Part shown: positions 1 through 11,704 of the stretch, one piece after another
Numbering within the stretch: position 1 is the first letter of the stretch
Layout of the letters: the number at the start of each line of letters is the position of its first letter
From: Aquatica leii
Taxonomy: Eukaryota; Arthropoda; Insecta; Coleoptera; Lampyridae
NCBI GenBank assembly: GCA_035610365.1
Contig: CM069437.1
Span: 59,978,093-60,042,092 of the forward strand
Direction of reading: 5' to 3'
Length of the DNA: 64,000 nt
Position numbers and translations under genes: made by a program
The notes under the pieces: model-generated
Databases searched by the model: none
What the model was told of the DNA's origin: nothing
The model's input: only the letters and a program-made list of their open reading frames with translations

Positions 1-2260
1 AAAAAGTTTCATGCTTTTTTCGTTTTTTTTATTGCTTTATTATTTCCAATTTGTGATTTGTTTATTATAATTTTTTTTATTTTCAGAATCATTTTTTGCA
101 TTTGCTTTTAATTGCACTGGGTTAAATTACTTTGATTGTTTTTTTTCTGGATTTTTATTTTATTAAATTTTGTTTCTTTTACATTTTATTTTACGCTAAG
201 TTTTTTTTTGTTATCGGTGTTTATACTGGTACTCATTAGTCTTGACAAATAATAAAATAAATTGACAAAAATAATTGATTGTATGTTAATATAAATTGTA
301 AACCGTCCTTAACATAAAAGAACTTCATTGATAAAGTCTACATAATTGTTAATAAAAATTTATAATTTATGGTATTTCAGATTTTTTAGTATTTAAGTAT
401 TATTAACGGAGACCTTATCAAAGCCAAGTGTAGCACTCATACCTTCCGCAAAATAAAAAGTTTTTAAGGATTTATGGTTTTTTATAATTTTTATTATGAT
501 ATAGACTGGTTAAATATGTTTTTTTCTGCACGATCACTACTGAATCTAATTTTTTGACCTCAATTTTATATTTTAACAATAGAAAGTAAACATTCGACAA
601 ATTATAAAATTGTGCTTTCTTACGCTAGATATTAAAAGTTTGAATTGGAAATATATTTACAACAAAAATTATATCAGAAACTACAAAAACTTGTTCCGAC
701 AATATGGAGGGGGAACTAAATTGACTAATTGGTTACAATCAGTTACTTTCGTCAATTTTTTGTGAAAAGGAAGCTTAGCGTAAAATCTATAGAAGAAAAC
801 GCAAGAAGAAGAAAATGTAAAGTTTTCAAATTGACACAATTTATAGCAAATAGTTAAGCAATAACTCAAAATCATATTTAGGAAAAAATATAATGACTAA
901 TGGATTATATTGATTATTGTTTTCTAAAATTCATATAAGAAATGTTTGATGAAACATTTTGTAATACTGAAAATTTTGGTAATAAACAAAATGAACTAAC
1001 TTTGGTGCCTGTGAGAAAAATCTTGGCTTTCATACTTGCTGCATAGTCATCAGATCCGCTCATAGAATAGAATAACTTGAAGCTGGGCAATAATAATAAA
1101 TTGTTAAAATACGATTTTTGTTAATTAAAGTTAACGTCCGGTGTAATTTTTAGTATGTAGTCATAAATAACCAATTCAGTTATAAAACCTTATTACTAAT
1201 TTCAATTTAAGTTACATAATAATAATAAACAAACATTACACAAAGAAAGCGGTTAGAATTCGCATATTGGGTTCCTGTGTAGTAATTACAAGGCTTATAG
1301 ATGAATCCAAGTACATTTCCTGGATGAATTAATTTACCTTTAGGCATTTGGGATAACCGCATTTTCTAGGTAGAAAGTTTAAATGTAATTTAATTTAAAC
1401 TTGAAATTGAAGGAGATAAATGAATTTTTTTTGTAATAAAAGTATTATAAAAGTTTTTTGATTGCTTTAGTTACATATAAAATCAATATTTTTTTATAAT
1501 AATAAGTATCTAAACTTAAAAATATTGTTTTTATTGATTAAACAAGATTGTAATTTAGACGTTTTAGATTTAGTTTTGGTTTTTCAATAAAGAATGTATA
1601 AATTTGTGAGAATTGTAAATAAACAAATAAGTCGTAATTAAATAAACTTTAAATAAAGTATTTTTTATTTTATGTGTTTTTATAGTAATTTATAAAACCG
1701 GAGCATATTTTTTGTCGTTTTTAAAACAGGTTCAAAACATTTTTGTTTTGTTTTTTTACAATTTTGTTATATTAATTGATCAATTCTATAGTTATTTATT
1801 TAACGAGTTTTTGTGTAAATTGGGCGTTTTTTTACAAGTAGACATTTTTATAAATCTACGAGGGAAAAAAACGCCTAATTTATACAGATACCGGTTGAAT
1901 ACATTTTATTGTTCGAACAGAGACTATGAGCCCCTCAAAGTCTTAAAATCTCTCAAAAGTAGTTTGAAGTTTATGTTCACAAGTGTGCAAAAACTGTTTA
2001 AGACGGTTTACAATAGCGAAAGTTTTTATGTTGTTTGTAATAAATTATAGTTACTTAATTTAATTAAAATGAATACATTTTTTCTATATGAACGAACAAT
2101 AAACTTTAAGATTTGTTTTTATTGTTATATTCTCTAAGAATTGATGACAAAATAGACAATAGAGAATCTAATGCTGTTGGAGTGAGATTGTGGATGTCAT
2201 CTAAAGTTCTGTTAAAAGGTGTCTTTTTTAACATCTCATATAGCACAAAGTAATCCGATG
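1..2260. other. AT-rich region without a recognisable gene
   Basis: I see no protein similarity here on either strand. The longest open frame, 1712-2050 (+), begins with TTG, has no ATG near its start and matches no family I know. It overlaps a long imperfect hairpin (1816-1882), so it is probably not a gene. Poly-T and poly-A runs are common. Confidence 0.6.
1816..1882. repeat. 67-base imperfect hairpin
   Basis: The left side TAAATTGGGCGTTTTTTT (from 1816) is nearly complementary to the right side AAAAAAACGCCTAATTTA (to 1882). An inner GTAGA/TCTAC pair extends the stem towards an AT-rich loop. It could be a folded small transposon relic or a precursor-like hairpin. The sequence alone does not show that it is transcribed. 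Confidence 0.55.
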
Positions 2261-2268
2261 GACGTACA

Positions 2269-5200
2269 CATCAGTGGCGGCGCTAGACGAAACGTGGACG
2301 TCGGCGACATCAGCTTTGCGAGGCCTCTTCCATTTTCCAATCAGAAAGAAAATGTTAAATGAAATGAGCTGAATTATACACTAGTACTCTACTAATTTTA
2401 TTAGTATATACTATTCAAGTAATAATTCTGATCAAGTATGTAATGACAAAAATTATTTAAGTAGGTAAATACAAATTAAAATAGACGAACTTTTCGGCTT
2501 TTCGCCTCACTGAATTTTTTTAAGATTATGTCATAGTTAATTCCAGCCGCTATTTCAGCTTCAATTGACAGTACTGATAACGCAGAAAGTCGTTCTTGGC
2601 TCATAGTGCTTCTCAAGTAGGTCTTAAAATCAATTTTAACTTTGAGAAGCTTCTCTCTGCAGAAGCTGTGCTGACTGGAACTGTGAACATAATTCTTATC
2701 GTTATGTAAACATTTGGATATACTTCTTCTAAATTATTTTCTAAAATGTACCACATAAGTTGTTGTGCATCTTTGATAGAATCCAGTGAATAGAATTTTA
2801 AAAGCTGGAGTTCCTCATAAAGTTCGAAAGGCTCTATGTCGCTATTTTCGGCTTCCCGAAGTATTGCACTTAAATTGTTACATTGCTTGAGTAGGTCCTT
2901 CTTGGATAAAGATTTCAAATAATTAATGTCGTAAATAAAACCAAATCGTTCAAAATATTCATTGAGCGCTTTGAATCGACATTCGGTGTCTACTATTATA
3001 GCATCGATCATAGTGTTAAAAAAGTTAACTCTGTACTGCATTTCAATAGATTGTATCGGTTCATCAATATGTCCATAATCGAACATTTCTTTTTTTCGTA
3101 TTCTTTTTTCTTTAAATTGAGATTCGATTTCGTACCGACTTTTTTCTACAAACAATCGCGCTTCTGCAAGGCTTGTTTCAAATCTTGTAGTACGGAATTC
3201 TTGAATCTAATCACGAAATGAACGTAAAGTATCAATAGCGACTTTCAAATTTACTTGCACCGATTGCCATAGTTTACTTATATTATTCACACGTAGTAAA
3301 ATCTCGTACCACACGTGTATTGCAACAATAAACTCGAAAGTTAACATTTCGTTCAAGACTGCTTCACAGTCGCTAAGGGTTTCTGAATCATCAATTTGAT
3401 TTTTCAAGTCACACACACATTCGATGACATCATCAAATTGCAAAAAGATCGCTTTTACTGCTGCGATTGTACTTTCCCATCGTGTTTCAGAAAGAGATTT
3501 TAATGTCAATTTTAATTTGGTTTTTATAAGATCCCAACGCTTGCTTGATCTTGAAAAGAGTACATAAATTTTATTGATGAAGCCGAAAAATATTTTAGCT
3601 GTTGTAGAAGAGTTTGCTGCATCTATCAAAAGCAAATTCCAAGAATGGCATCCACACGGCGTGAAGAATGCTCGTGGATTAATATTGAGTATTCTTGTTC
3701 TGACACCTTTATTAATGCCGATCATATTGGCACCGTTATCATATCCCTGTCCTCGACAGTTTTGGATATCTAGACCATTTTTTTGTAGCTCCTTTAAAAT
3801 TGCATTTGTCTAATACTCTCCAGTTGTTTCTGAGACGGCAATAAAGCCAATAAAATGTTCCTCTATCGCTCCAGTTGAGATATTGCAAAATCTTAATATT
3901 ATTAACATTTGTTCCACACGGCTTATATCTCTGGTACAATCGAGCATGAAGGCGTAATATTTTGCTTGGTTGACTCTGTTTATAATCTCATCAATAACTG
4001 ATTTGGATATGAATGTAATTAATTCATTTTGGATGTCGTGGCTTAGATAGTGTTGAGAAAGTTGCTTTTCATTAATACGTTGCAAGTGCTCTTTTAGTGT
4101 TAGATCATATTTGGATAACAATTTAAATAGGTCTATAAAATTTCCGCTGTTTCCGCTATCGCTGAGGTTAAGGGATTCTCGATGGGCTCTAAATGCGAAA
4201 TTGTGCAAGGCTAAGTAGTTTATTATATCGATCAATCTATCAAACAAGTTATACCAATACTTTTGTGATTTCTTAATCAGTCTCTTGTTTTCCTTATCTA
4301 TTGTTTTTCCGTACTTGATTCCTTTATAGAATTCTATCCATTTAATTATGTACTCCATGTGTCCTTGACTTTGTTCATGTCTTTGCAATATTCTACTCAG
4401 ATCTTTCCAGTCACAACATCCATCTTTCACCATCTGTGTTTGCAAATGTGAAAAAAGTCTACATGGAAAGCAATAAACTTCATCTTGAGATATAGATAGA
4501 TATAGTAAGCTAACCATCTGCGATGTTGCTTTTCGCCGTTACTCAGTTTTCTAGTAAAATAAAATTTACTAAAATGTCTTTTATTTGCGTCTTTGGGGTA
4601 AGTTTTATCAGATTTCTTTAGGTTTTGTTGGGGACCGTTTTGAATTAAGTCATGACGCTGCGAATCAGTTAGTGGAAATACCCATTTCCCCGGATCTAAT
4701 TCTATAAATGACTTTCTTATATGAACAATTTGCTCTTCATTTTCTGAGTCACAAATCTTTTCACTTTTTAACTCTTTATCCGGCTCAGAATTTTGGATCA
4801 CACCAGTTTCGTGCAACTCAAATGCTGTATCAGAAAGGGCAATGGATTAATTCAAACCTGAAGGTGAAGCTGGTTCTGTTTCAGAAACTAGAGAAACTTG
4901 GATAAGAGATTCATCAGAGGCCTCTGGAACAGTAACACCTGAAGAATGTTTCTTAAGAAAATTCATCATAATGGAACTCATAGCTTGGTTGGACATAATC
5001 GTCTCAGCCTTTCTTTTTCTTTTTGATGCACCGGATTCCCATTTCCTCCCTATATCTCTGTCTCTTGAGGGCCCTCCAGACATGATGATCTGAACAATAT
5101 ACATAAAGTAGGTACTCAACGTATAAGTGGAGAGTATAAGACTAGAAGTTGTGGATCATCACGCACGGCGCACGGCAGATTTTTTTTATTCAGCCACTAC

Positions 5201-6028
5201 ACCAGAAGCCATTTTAAAAAATCGAATATAAATAAAATAAAATAATATTAAACTGTTAGGCATATTTTAAATCAGTAGGTATAAGTACAATTTCACTGTT
5301 TGATCAGAGAGCTTATTTTTTACTATTGAAATTTGAAATTAACATTAAGTTTCTAACTATTTGAAATTTTCTAATTAAGTACCTATTTTTATTTTTTTTA
5401 GCAAGCATTTTATAATGGGCATGTTTAAATGTAATATTTGATTAATATTAAACTTTTTGAGTATATTTATCGCACATGAAATGGTGATTCATAAGTATGA
5501 AAATATAAATCAATTACGAAATTCGTAACTAAAATTTGTTACAATACAAAGAATAATGTTTAATTGAAAAATAAATATGCTAAGAAATGTATTTCGATAC
5601 TAACTTACCTTACAAATATGAAATAAATCACAACACTGTGACAAATTTTTAAAAATGTAATGACTTCTTTAAAATACACTGATCACTGAATACACAAATA
5701 ACCACTTTTCCACTTTTACGTTAGTAATAAGTAATGAGGCGCTAATGACTAATGAAAAGAAACGTAACCAGTAGTCAGAAAAATTTCCGCATGCGAGCCT
5801 CCAAGTTTTATGCCAGAAGATTGAAGAAAGTACAGGGATTCCTAGAATATTACGCGCGCGACGCGGAATTGTCTAACTTTCATAATTGTTGCCAGCCAGA
5901 CGACTCTACATAAATAATAATAATATTGATAACTAAATAACTAGATTTTTAAAACTTTAAAACATCTTTTGCGAGGCCCCTCTACCCGCGAGGCCGTCGG
6001 CGGTCGCCGACGCCTAACGCCGCCACTG
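2269..6028 (-). mobile_element. hAT-superfamily transposon, nearly full length
   Basis: The element is bounded by inverted repeats starting CAGTGGCGGCG at 2272 and ending CGCCGCCACTG at 6028; 16 of the first 18 bases match (differences C/T and A/G). The 8-mer GACGTACA occurs at 2261-2268 and directly after the right end at 6029-6036, as expected for a hAT 8-bp target duplication. Three extra bases (CAT, 2269-2271) separate the left copy from the inverted repeat. The transposase lies on the minus strand at 2476-5083. Between the gene start and the right end (5084-6028) I see only AT-rich sequence and a GC-rich subterminal stretch. The insertion split an older GACGT-rich repeat. Confidence 0.9.
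2476..5083 (-). pseudogene. hAT transposase (MYM/TTF zinc finger, DUF4371-like)
   Basis: Start chosen at the ATG at 5081-5083, which begins MSGGPSRDRDIGRKW, a usual N-terminus for this family. In order come a basic KRKRK stretch, the DPGKW...RHF segment, a TTF-type zinc-finger core (YCFPCRLF, near 4460), the RNase H-fold core with LDCTRDISRVEQM (near 3940) and GYDNGAN (near 3740), the CxxH motif CGCH (near 3650) and the hAT dimerisation segment STASAERSFSKLK (near 2650). All three expected acidic residues are present. Damage is light: in-frame stops TAA at 4844-4846, TAG at 3808-3810 and TAG at 3204-3206, and two frameshifts near 4510 and 2625. The last exon tail ends with TAA at 2476. It would cut and paste DNA in the nucleus if intact. 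Confidence 0.93.
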
Positions 6029-6190
6029 GACGTACAGTAGACATCCATTGATGTACGTCTGAATGTCCACTGGTGGTCCATTTCCGTCCTATGGACATTC
6101 AGTGAACATCTATAAATAGTACATACTGTAATATCTTACGGACGTCTACTGATGTACGCTTTGTGAATGTCCAGTGAACAACCATAAAGT
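6029..6190. repeat. Degenerate GACGT/ATGTCC repeat block
   Basis: Short related phrases such as GACGTACAGTAGACATCC, GATGTACGTCTGAATGTCC and GGACGTCTACTGATGTACG follow one another at irregular spacing. The same vocabulary occurs at about 2250-2268, so the hAT element split the block. Related blocks lie at 8195-8365, 13690-13765 and 16690-16745. Subterminal arrays of short motifs are known from CACTA/EnSpm-type elements, which fits the fragment at 6783-7285, but that link is inference. Confidence 0.65.
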
Positions 6191-6782
6191 AGACCCTACT
6201 TCTAAACTGTACTTATTCTATTAATAGAACAAAACCAACATATAATAAAGTAGCCCGCACAGGATTAATATGATTAAATTTTGTTAGTCAAACAGCAAAC
6301 ACAATTTGATAATTATTAAAGCAACAGATTTTTAATAGATAACTTTAGATGTGTTTCTTCGTTTTATATCTTAAAACACTTTTCGGTTTGTTGTTCAATT
6401 GCAATAAAATTTAATGGCAGCTTATATTTTAGATTTATTTTTATGTGTAGATTTGATTTGGCAGGTGAAAAGAATACAAATAATAATTTTAGACCGAGTG
6501 TCTTTTATATTCAACTAAATAAATAAAATATAATATGACCGGTTAAGTAAAATAATTGTTTACTCTTGTTTTGCACGTTCTGCGCAGCGCCGGAGTCATT
6601 TAGCAATGGTCACCTCAGCTTCCTTCTCTAAACAGTTTGGAAAAATCTTAAGTGCCGCTTTTATAAAGTGTAATAGTAAATACTGTACAAACGTTTATAG
6701 AGAAAAACTTTTTCCTCCGCCCAAAATAGCTGTAGCCTGCAGCAAATTTGTTTGTTACAAGTTTGACTTTATATTTATTCAA

Positions 6783-7285
6783 TTACTTTGCGACTGCCAC
6801 CGCAACTTCAAAATGATAATAATTTTCAGGTTCAACAATCTGTATGTTTAATTTCCGGGGTGTATTAAGCAATGCTCTTGAATCAGCAGGCAAATTAACA
6901 TTGAAATGAGTAATAATAGAAGATAACAAAGAATTTAAAACAACATACAAAATATGAAAGTAAGTTGTCCGCTTTGCTATAAATTGACCAAAAGCTTCTG
7001 TACTCAAACTATAATCATTTGATTTTAAACAAATTAATTTTGACTCGTTTGTATATTCTTGCTCATTTGTTTGTATAAGTAAGCCTGATACAGAGCTGGA
7101 ACAGGACAAACTTATGTTGTCTCGATTCACTTTATCTAAATGAAGTTCGATGTTTTCACAACATTCAGAAATATCACTAACAGAATTAGCATCAGAAACA
7201 ACAAGAGTTTTGCTAATTGAATTTAAACTTTGCAATGTAATATTTGACCTCACTTGGGCTTACGCTTCAGTTTGTATTTAGGCAT
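6783..7285 (-). pseudogene. N-terminal fragment of a transposon protein (possibly CACTA/EnSpm-like)
   Basis: An ATG at 7283-7285 opens MPKYKLKRKPK, then TGA follows at 7250-7252. A one-base shift continues into an open frame of about 155 codons down to 6783. That frame contains a serine-rich acidic stretch and then LPADSRALLNTPRK followed by PENYYHFEV. I recall this combination (MPKYKLKRK start, then LLNTPRK...YYHFG) from insect proteins called transposase-domain-containing, which belong to CACTA-like elements. The catalytic part is missing. The frame ends at 6783 without a convincing splice donor. GACGT repeat blocks on both sides support a transposon origin. The superfamily assignment is only moderately sure. 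Confidence 0.5.
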
Positions 7286-8194
7286 TTTAGGCTAACAATG
7301 AAATTTAATATTACATATTTACATTCGAAAGCTGAGTCGTTTTCTGATTAAACTATACTTATCTCATTTTATGATTTATTATATGAAAAATCGAAAACAA
7401 ATATATATAATTAGTGACGTATTCCTGTGTGCCAAATTTTGTTGGAATGCAGTGTGAGAAAATAACACAATTTCTACAGATCTACTAAGCTAAATTTTAG
7501 GCAAATCAATGCATGCAGCTAAATTTACCAATCCATCATTAGGTATGAAATACATAAAATGCACTCATACAACATTTTGTGGAGCTCTCTACTACAATTC
7601 CAAATGATAAAAACTGATACAAACAACTCACAAAATAATTTAAGGTTATACGCGCCAAAGACGGAGATTGCGAGAGTTGCCAAATTGAGCATGTATTACC
7701 CGTCATATATTGCAGTACGTAATTTTATTTTTTCCATAATGGTAAAATTCTGTATTTAGTGGAATCAGAAATTACCTTTTTAAAATAATACGTGGTCACG
7801 TCTTTCAGAGAAACTTTCTTTATTTAAAAAAAATTAAAACGCATTCAATACAACAAACATTACAAGAAACTTGACAACGTCGCGATTGTCAAAGAGCGGG
7901 GATTTAAAAATTTAATCCACCTAGCTTTTTTGGGCACGGCGCTTTTACCGTTGTTCACTGCTAGTATAAAATTAACTGGATAAAATTAATTAATATTATT
8001 TTCTAACAATATTTTGATTCATTAGCAACCTTATATTAATAAACAAACTTACGTAAAATCTTTGAGGAAACATCATAGTAATTAATATGAGAAATTTTGG
8101 ATTTTAGAAAGAAATCTTTATAATTCAAAAATAATTTTAGTCTGATAAATTCAGAGCATAAGACATCAAAGTGGATATATTCGTAGTACTTCCA

Positions 8195-8365
8195 ATTTTG
8201 GTCCACACGTCTAGATGGACGCTAAACAAATGTCTATAGGACATATTTGTAACCTGTACATAGAACGTCCACGTCGAAAAGTCCATAGTACGCCCAATTT
8301 TAGTTTGTGACTAATAGACCTGTAATGGACACTAAACGGACGTTCATAGGACGTTCGCTGCTATA
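8195..8365. repeat. Degenerate GGACGT repeat block
   Basis: The block holds repeated short phrases such as GTCTAGATGGACGC, GTCTATAGGACAT, GAACGTCCACGTCG, GTCCATAGTACG and GGACGTTCATAGGACG. It resembles the block at 6029-6190 and may mark the other end of the same deleted element. No terminal CACTA motif is visible. Confidence 0.6.
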
Positions 8366-8559
8366 TGGAATTGTTTTTTAATAACAAAATTTTCAAGCTT
8401 GGTTGTTAGATTATCCACAAGTTGTTAATTCTAAAATTAAGCTTCATTCCATTGTTGTCTTATTTCGATTTTTTTGCGTGGAGTTTTTGTTAATAGGCAT
8501 TATTTTACTTTGTAGAAGTTTCTCATACTTTTTGTTTAAAGTTATTAAACATAAAAAAA

Positions 8560-9610
8560 TTGAGTTCTAGTATATTAAATGTAGGATCAACTAGGATGTG
8601 ATTGTTCCATTGTTCTCAATTTTGACATTCGATTCTTTTTGAAGGTACATTGGTTGTATGTTTCTATAGCACTAAAAACTTTATATTTAATGAATAGGTG
8701 GTAGAGAAACGTGATTAGATCTTTGCAGATATTTTCTATAACGTTGTTTTTGGTTTTCTTCCTAAATTGGAAACTTTGGCTTTAATTTTTTGTTTTGGTA
8801 GTCTCAAACGATTGGCCGCTTTTTCTGTTATTAATGATGCTTGAGATCTTGGATCAATTAGTACTCGAAGGTATTCCAGTGTTATGAAAGTTTGACGCTG
8901 TTGGTGTATAAGGGTATGATGTGGTCCTCAATAGTGTTTTTTGCTGTAGCACCTTTGTTCAGATGAGTGATTTAGGCAGTTGACGCATTCTTTCGGTTAC
9001 AGGCAGTGCTTTAAATGTCTCACAAAACCACAACTGTGATCTTTATTACAGCAAGAACAGTATATGTGTTGTTGGTGGGTTTTTTAGAAACTGTATTGAT
9101 TGGTAGTCGTTGGGTTGTTTTTGTTATGGGAAATAGATCCTAAAGATTGACATCTTCGTTCTAAAAATTCCATAAAACCTTAAAAGTTTTGAAGTTTATA
9201 GATTTTCTCAAAAGATTGTACATTCAATTTGTTTGTTTCAGTTATTATTTACGAACGATGATGCGAGTTATTAACAAACTCTATGATGCAGTTTCTACTT
9301 GTAGATTTTTAATCGTTTTGAGGCCTTCTGATTATTCTTTGTAAATAACTGAATTTTTTATGATTTTATCTATTAATTTAGTTATTATTAATTGTCTATT
9401 TTGGTAGCGTTTCGTTAACAAGATCCATGCAGATTCGTAATTGCTGTTAGTGATTTGAAGATTTTGGATAATAACGCATTTTTTCAATGTTTGTTAAAGT
9501 TATATTACCAGAAATTATTTTGAGGAGTAAATCGTGAACGGTGGGTGATTCTTCGTATCTGTCACTGAACGTAGGTAATGCTATTTTTGGAAGTGTTTGA
9601 ACAGATTGAT
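8560..9610 (-). pseudogene. BEL/Pao retrotransposon gag-protease fragment
   Basis: Read on the minus strand with several frame changes. The gag part starts with LPKIALPTFSDRYEE (near 9590), continues to NSNYESAWILLTKRYQNRQ (near 9420), then a zinc-knuckle-like HIYCSCCNKDH (near 9060) and ALPVTERMRQLPKS. A retropepsin-like segment with LIDPRSQASLITEKAANRL lies near 8850, followed by LVDPTFN near 8590. This is the normal BEL/Pao order. In the protease the usual D-S/T-G triplet reads D-P-R, so the active site looks destroyed. No reverse transcriptase, integrase or LTR is visible. Upstream it abuts a piggyBac transposase on the same strand. Confidence 0.82.
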
Positions 9611-9649
9611 GCGGTATTATTTTTGTTTTTGTCTAAGAATTCTTATCGT

Positions 9650-10790
9650 TTGTTCGTGTTGTATTCAATCAGCATCGAGTGGCACTAATACATTCGTTGT
9701 TTCAATAACTCTTCTAGGTAGGCCATTCGTATTTTGTCGCCCTGTTTCAATGTTTGGTTTCATGAGCTCTTCTCTAAGTTAAAGTAAAAACTCTTGGCTA
9801 CAATGAGTTTTCTTTTTTCTCCACTCTGGGTATTTGGTGACTCACAATGTAAATTCATTCAAACTTGCAATATCTATAATATTTTAAAATAAAACAAACG
9901 GCCATCTTTTAGTGGCTGGTTTGCACTGTGTTGATTTACCATTTTATCCATGGTATCGACAGCGCTTTTGGTGTTGTAGTGGTGCAATATTAAATCGGGC
10001 TTGAATTTGTACTCTTCGCCATTAATGATGTCGTCGTAATTTTCAATACTCTTTTTCTAACCTACGTAAAAAGTTAACGTTATCTCTTTTTTGAAACAAA
10101 CACGAAAGTAGCCTCTGGTCTAGCAGTATTTGTTAAAATAGCTGGAGGGATGTTTTCTTTATTTTTCTTTAGTGTTCCCCATAAAGTAAAACCAGAAGAA
10201 TACGGTTCTTTTGCTAGCGGAACATTTGTGAACAAATTATCCGATGTTATACCATGGTCAGTAGGAAGAGGTACGAAATCAGATCCATAACCACACATTT
10301 ACCTTGACTTTGCTCTCGTTGATTTCCTTGTTACTTGCATAAGTATACTTGTAGATCTGTAGCATAAGCAGAAGCAACTTCTACTAAAGCCCATATATTA
10401 ATGTCATATATAATGCAGACTTCGACTTCATCTAAAACTTAAAAGGACATTTGCTTCTAAATGCTACTAGTGGCATGTCAACTGTTAAATACAATCCTGG
10501 ATTATAATTTTTTCTGTAATGAATCCTGAATAACTCAAAATTTTTTTTAACAATTGCCAGTTTGTCATCTTTTCTACGCTCTATTTTAGCAGTCAGATCA
10601 TCAAAACGCATCACTAAAAGTAATTTCGAGACAATGCTGAGCCATGAGTGAAGGAAATTTTTTGACCATAAAAATTTAATAGGTTCTCTACTCGCTTTTG
10701 GAGCACCTACTATAATTAAAATACAAATCGCATCATACATTTCTATTTTGCTTGTATAAGTCCAAATTTTAGGTCTAGTAAGATGTTTTT
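9650..10790 (-). pseudogene. piggyBac transposase, central and C-terminal parts
   Basis: The segment 10432-10740 matches the piggyBac core: LRFDD-like MRFDDLTAKIERRKDDKLA, then LTVDMPLVAFRSKCPFK. Near 10350 is ALVEVASAYATDLQVY, where the family usually has an Asp (first catalytic residue) but here Glu. The frame at 10080-10298 has SDNLFTNVPLAKEP with the second Asp, and near 9960 is AVDTMDKMVNQHSA with the third. Tail similarity (KPNIETGRQNTNGLPRRVIE) runs to about 9690. The N-terminus and the C-terminal cysteine-rich domain are missing. At least five frame changes or stops make it a dead gene. Confidence 0.85.
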
Positions 10791-10989
10791 CATTTTCATT
10801 TCACCATCCTTAAAGCTAAAAATAAACACACAAGTATATCGCAGTAATATCACAAACACGACTAGATAACCTACCATTCTAAAACACAATGTGCGTTAGA
10901 TTTTTAATTTTCCAGATGTGCAGTTAGTTTTTAAGTATAATACTGTTGCATCAATAAAATTTTAAAAACGAGGTTTTATTATATTAACA

Positions 10990-11700
10990 AGCTTTACATA
11001 TTGGGTGTCAAAAACGGTCACAAACTTAAATTTTTTTACTAGTTTACAAAAAATATGCACAACAACGATATTCCAAAAGAACAGCGAGCATTTGATCCAC
11101 AAAAAAATTATTAAACGTCTTGAACACGTAATTTAGTGAGTACGTTTTTAGATGTAAAAAACAACGATAGTGTGTTAAGTGTTAAGAACGGTAAGGGTTT
11201 TTTAGCCTTTAATGTTCGTGATGCCTATGCTATTTGTACGATAGAAATATTTTTTCCTTAAACTTATGACATTATCTTATTAAACGTCAAAATGACATTT
11301 TTATTTATTTTTGAGCTATTTTTGTTAAAATAGTTGGTTTTCCAAGAGTTGTCATGTTATTTGTCATGTACTTACTGTTCTATAACAGTAAATAAATTAT
11401 TTAACGACGAGTTACGTTCAACAACTAGTAAATCAAACATTACGCCTTAAAATCAAGCGTAGTAACTAAAAAAATGTCTAGTAGTGCAAAAAAGAAAATT
11501 AAAACTAACCGTAAAACGTAAATGTGCATCATACTTCAGCAATTCTTCTTATTAACATCGATTGATTTTACATTAGATTTTTGCTATAAAACGATTGGAT
11601 TGCCCAAGGTTTAAAAAACTTTGCCTAGAATTTAAGCTTGTTTTGTTTACTATGCAGTCTGTGTCAAAAGCGTAAAATACCCAAAAGAAGAAAAAACCCC
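10990..11700. repeat. Copy A of a dispersed repeat, interrupted
   Basis: Segments at about 10990-11070 and 11500-11700 align with 26440-26735. Shared phrases include CGTAAATGTGCATCATAC, CAGCAATTCT, CATCGATTGA and ACATATTGG. Relative to the other copy this one carries about 400 extra bases (about 11080-11490). I see no coding potential and do not recognise the family. Confidence 0.6.
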
Positions 11701-11704
11701 AATG

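Noticed and set aside
1712-2050. 112-codon open frame on the plus strand
   Set aside because: It starts with TTG, matches nothing I know and lies over a long hairpin in AT-rich sequence, so a chance frame is more likely.
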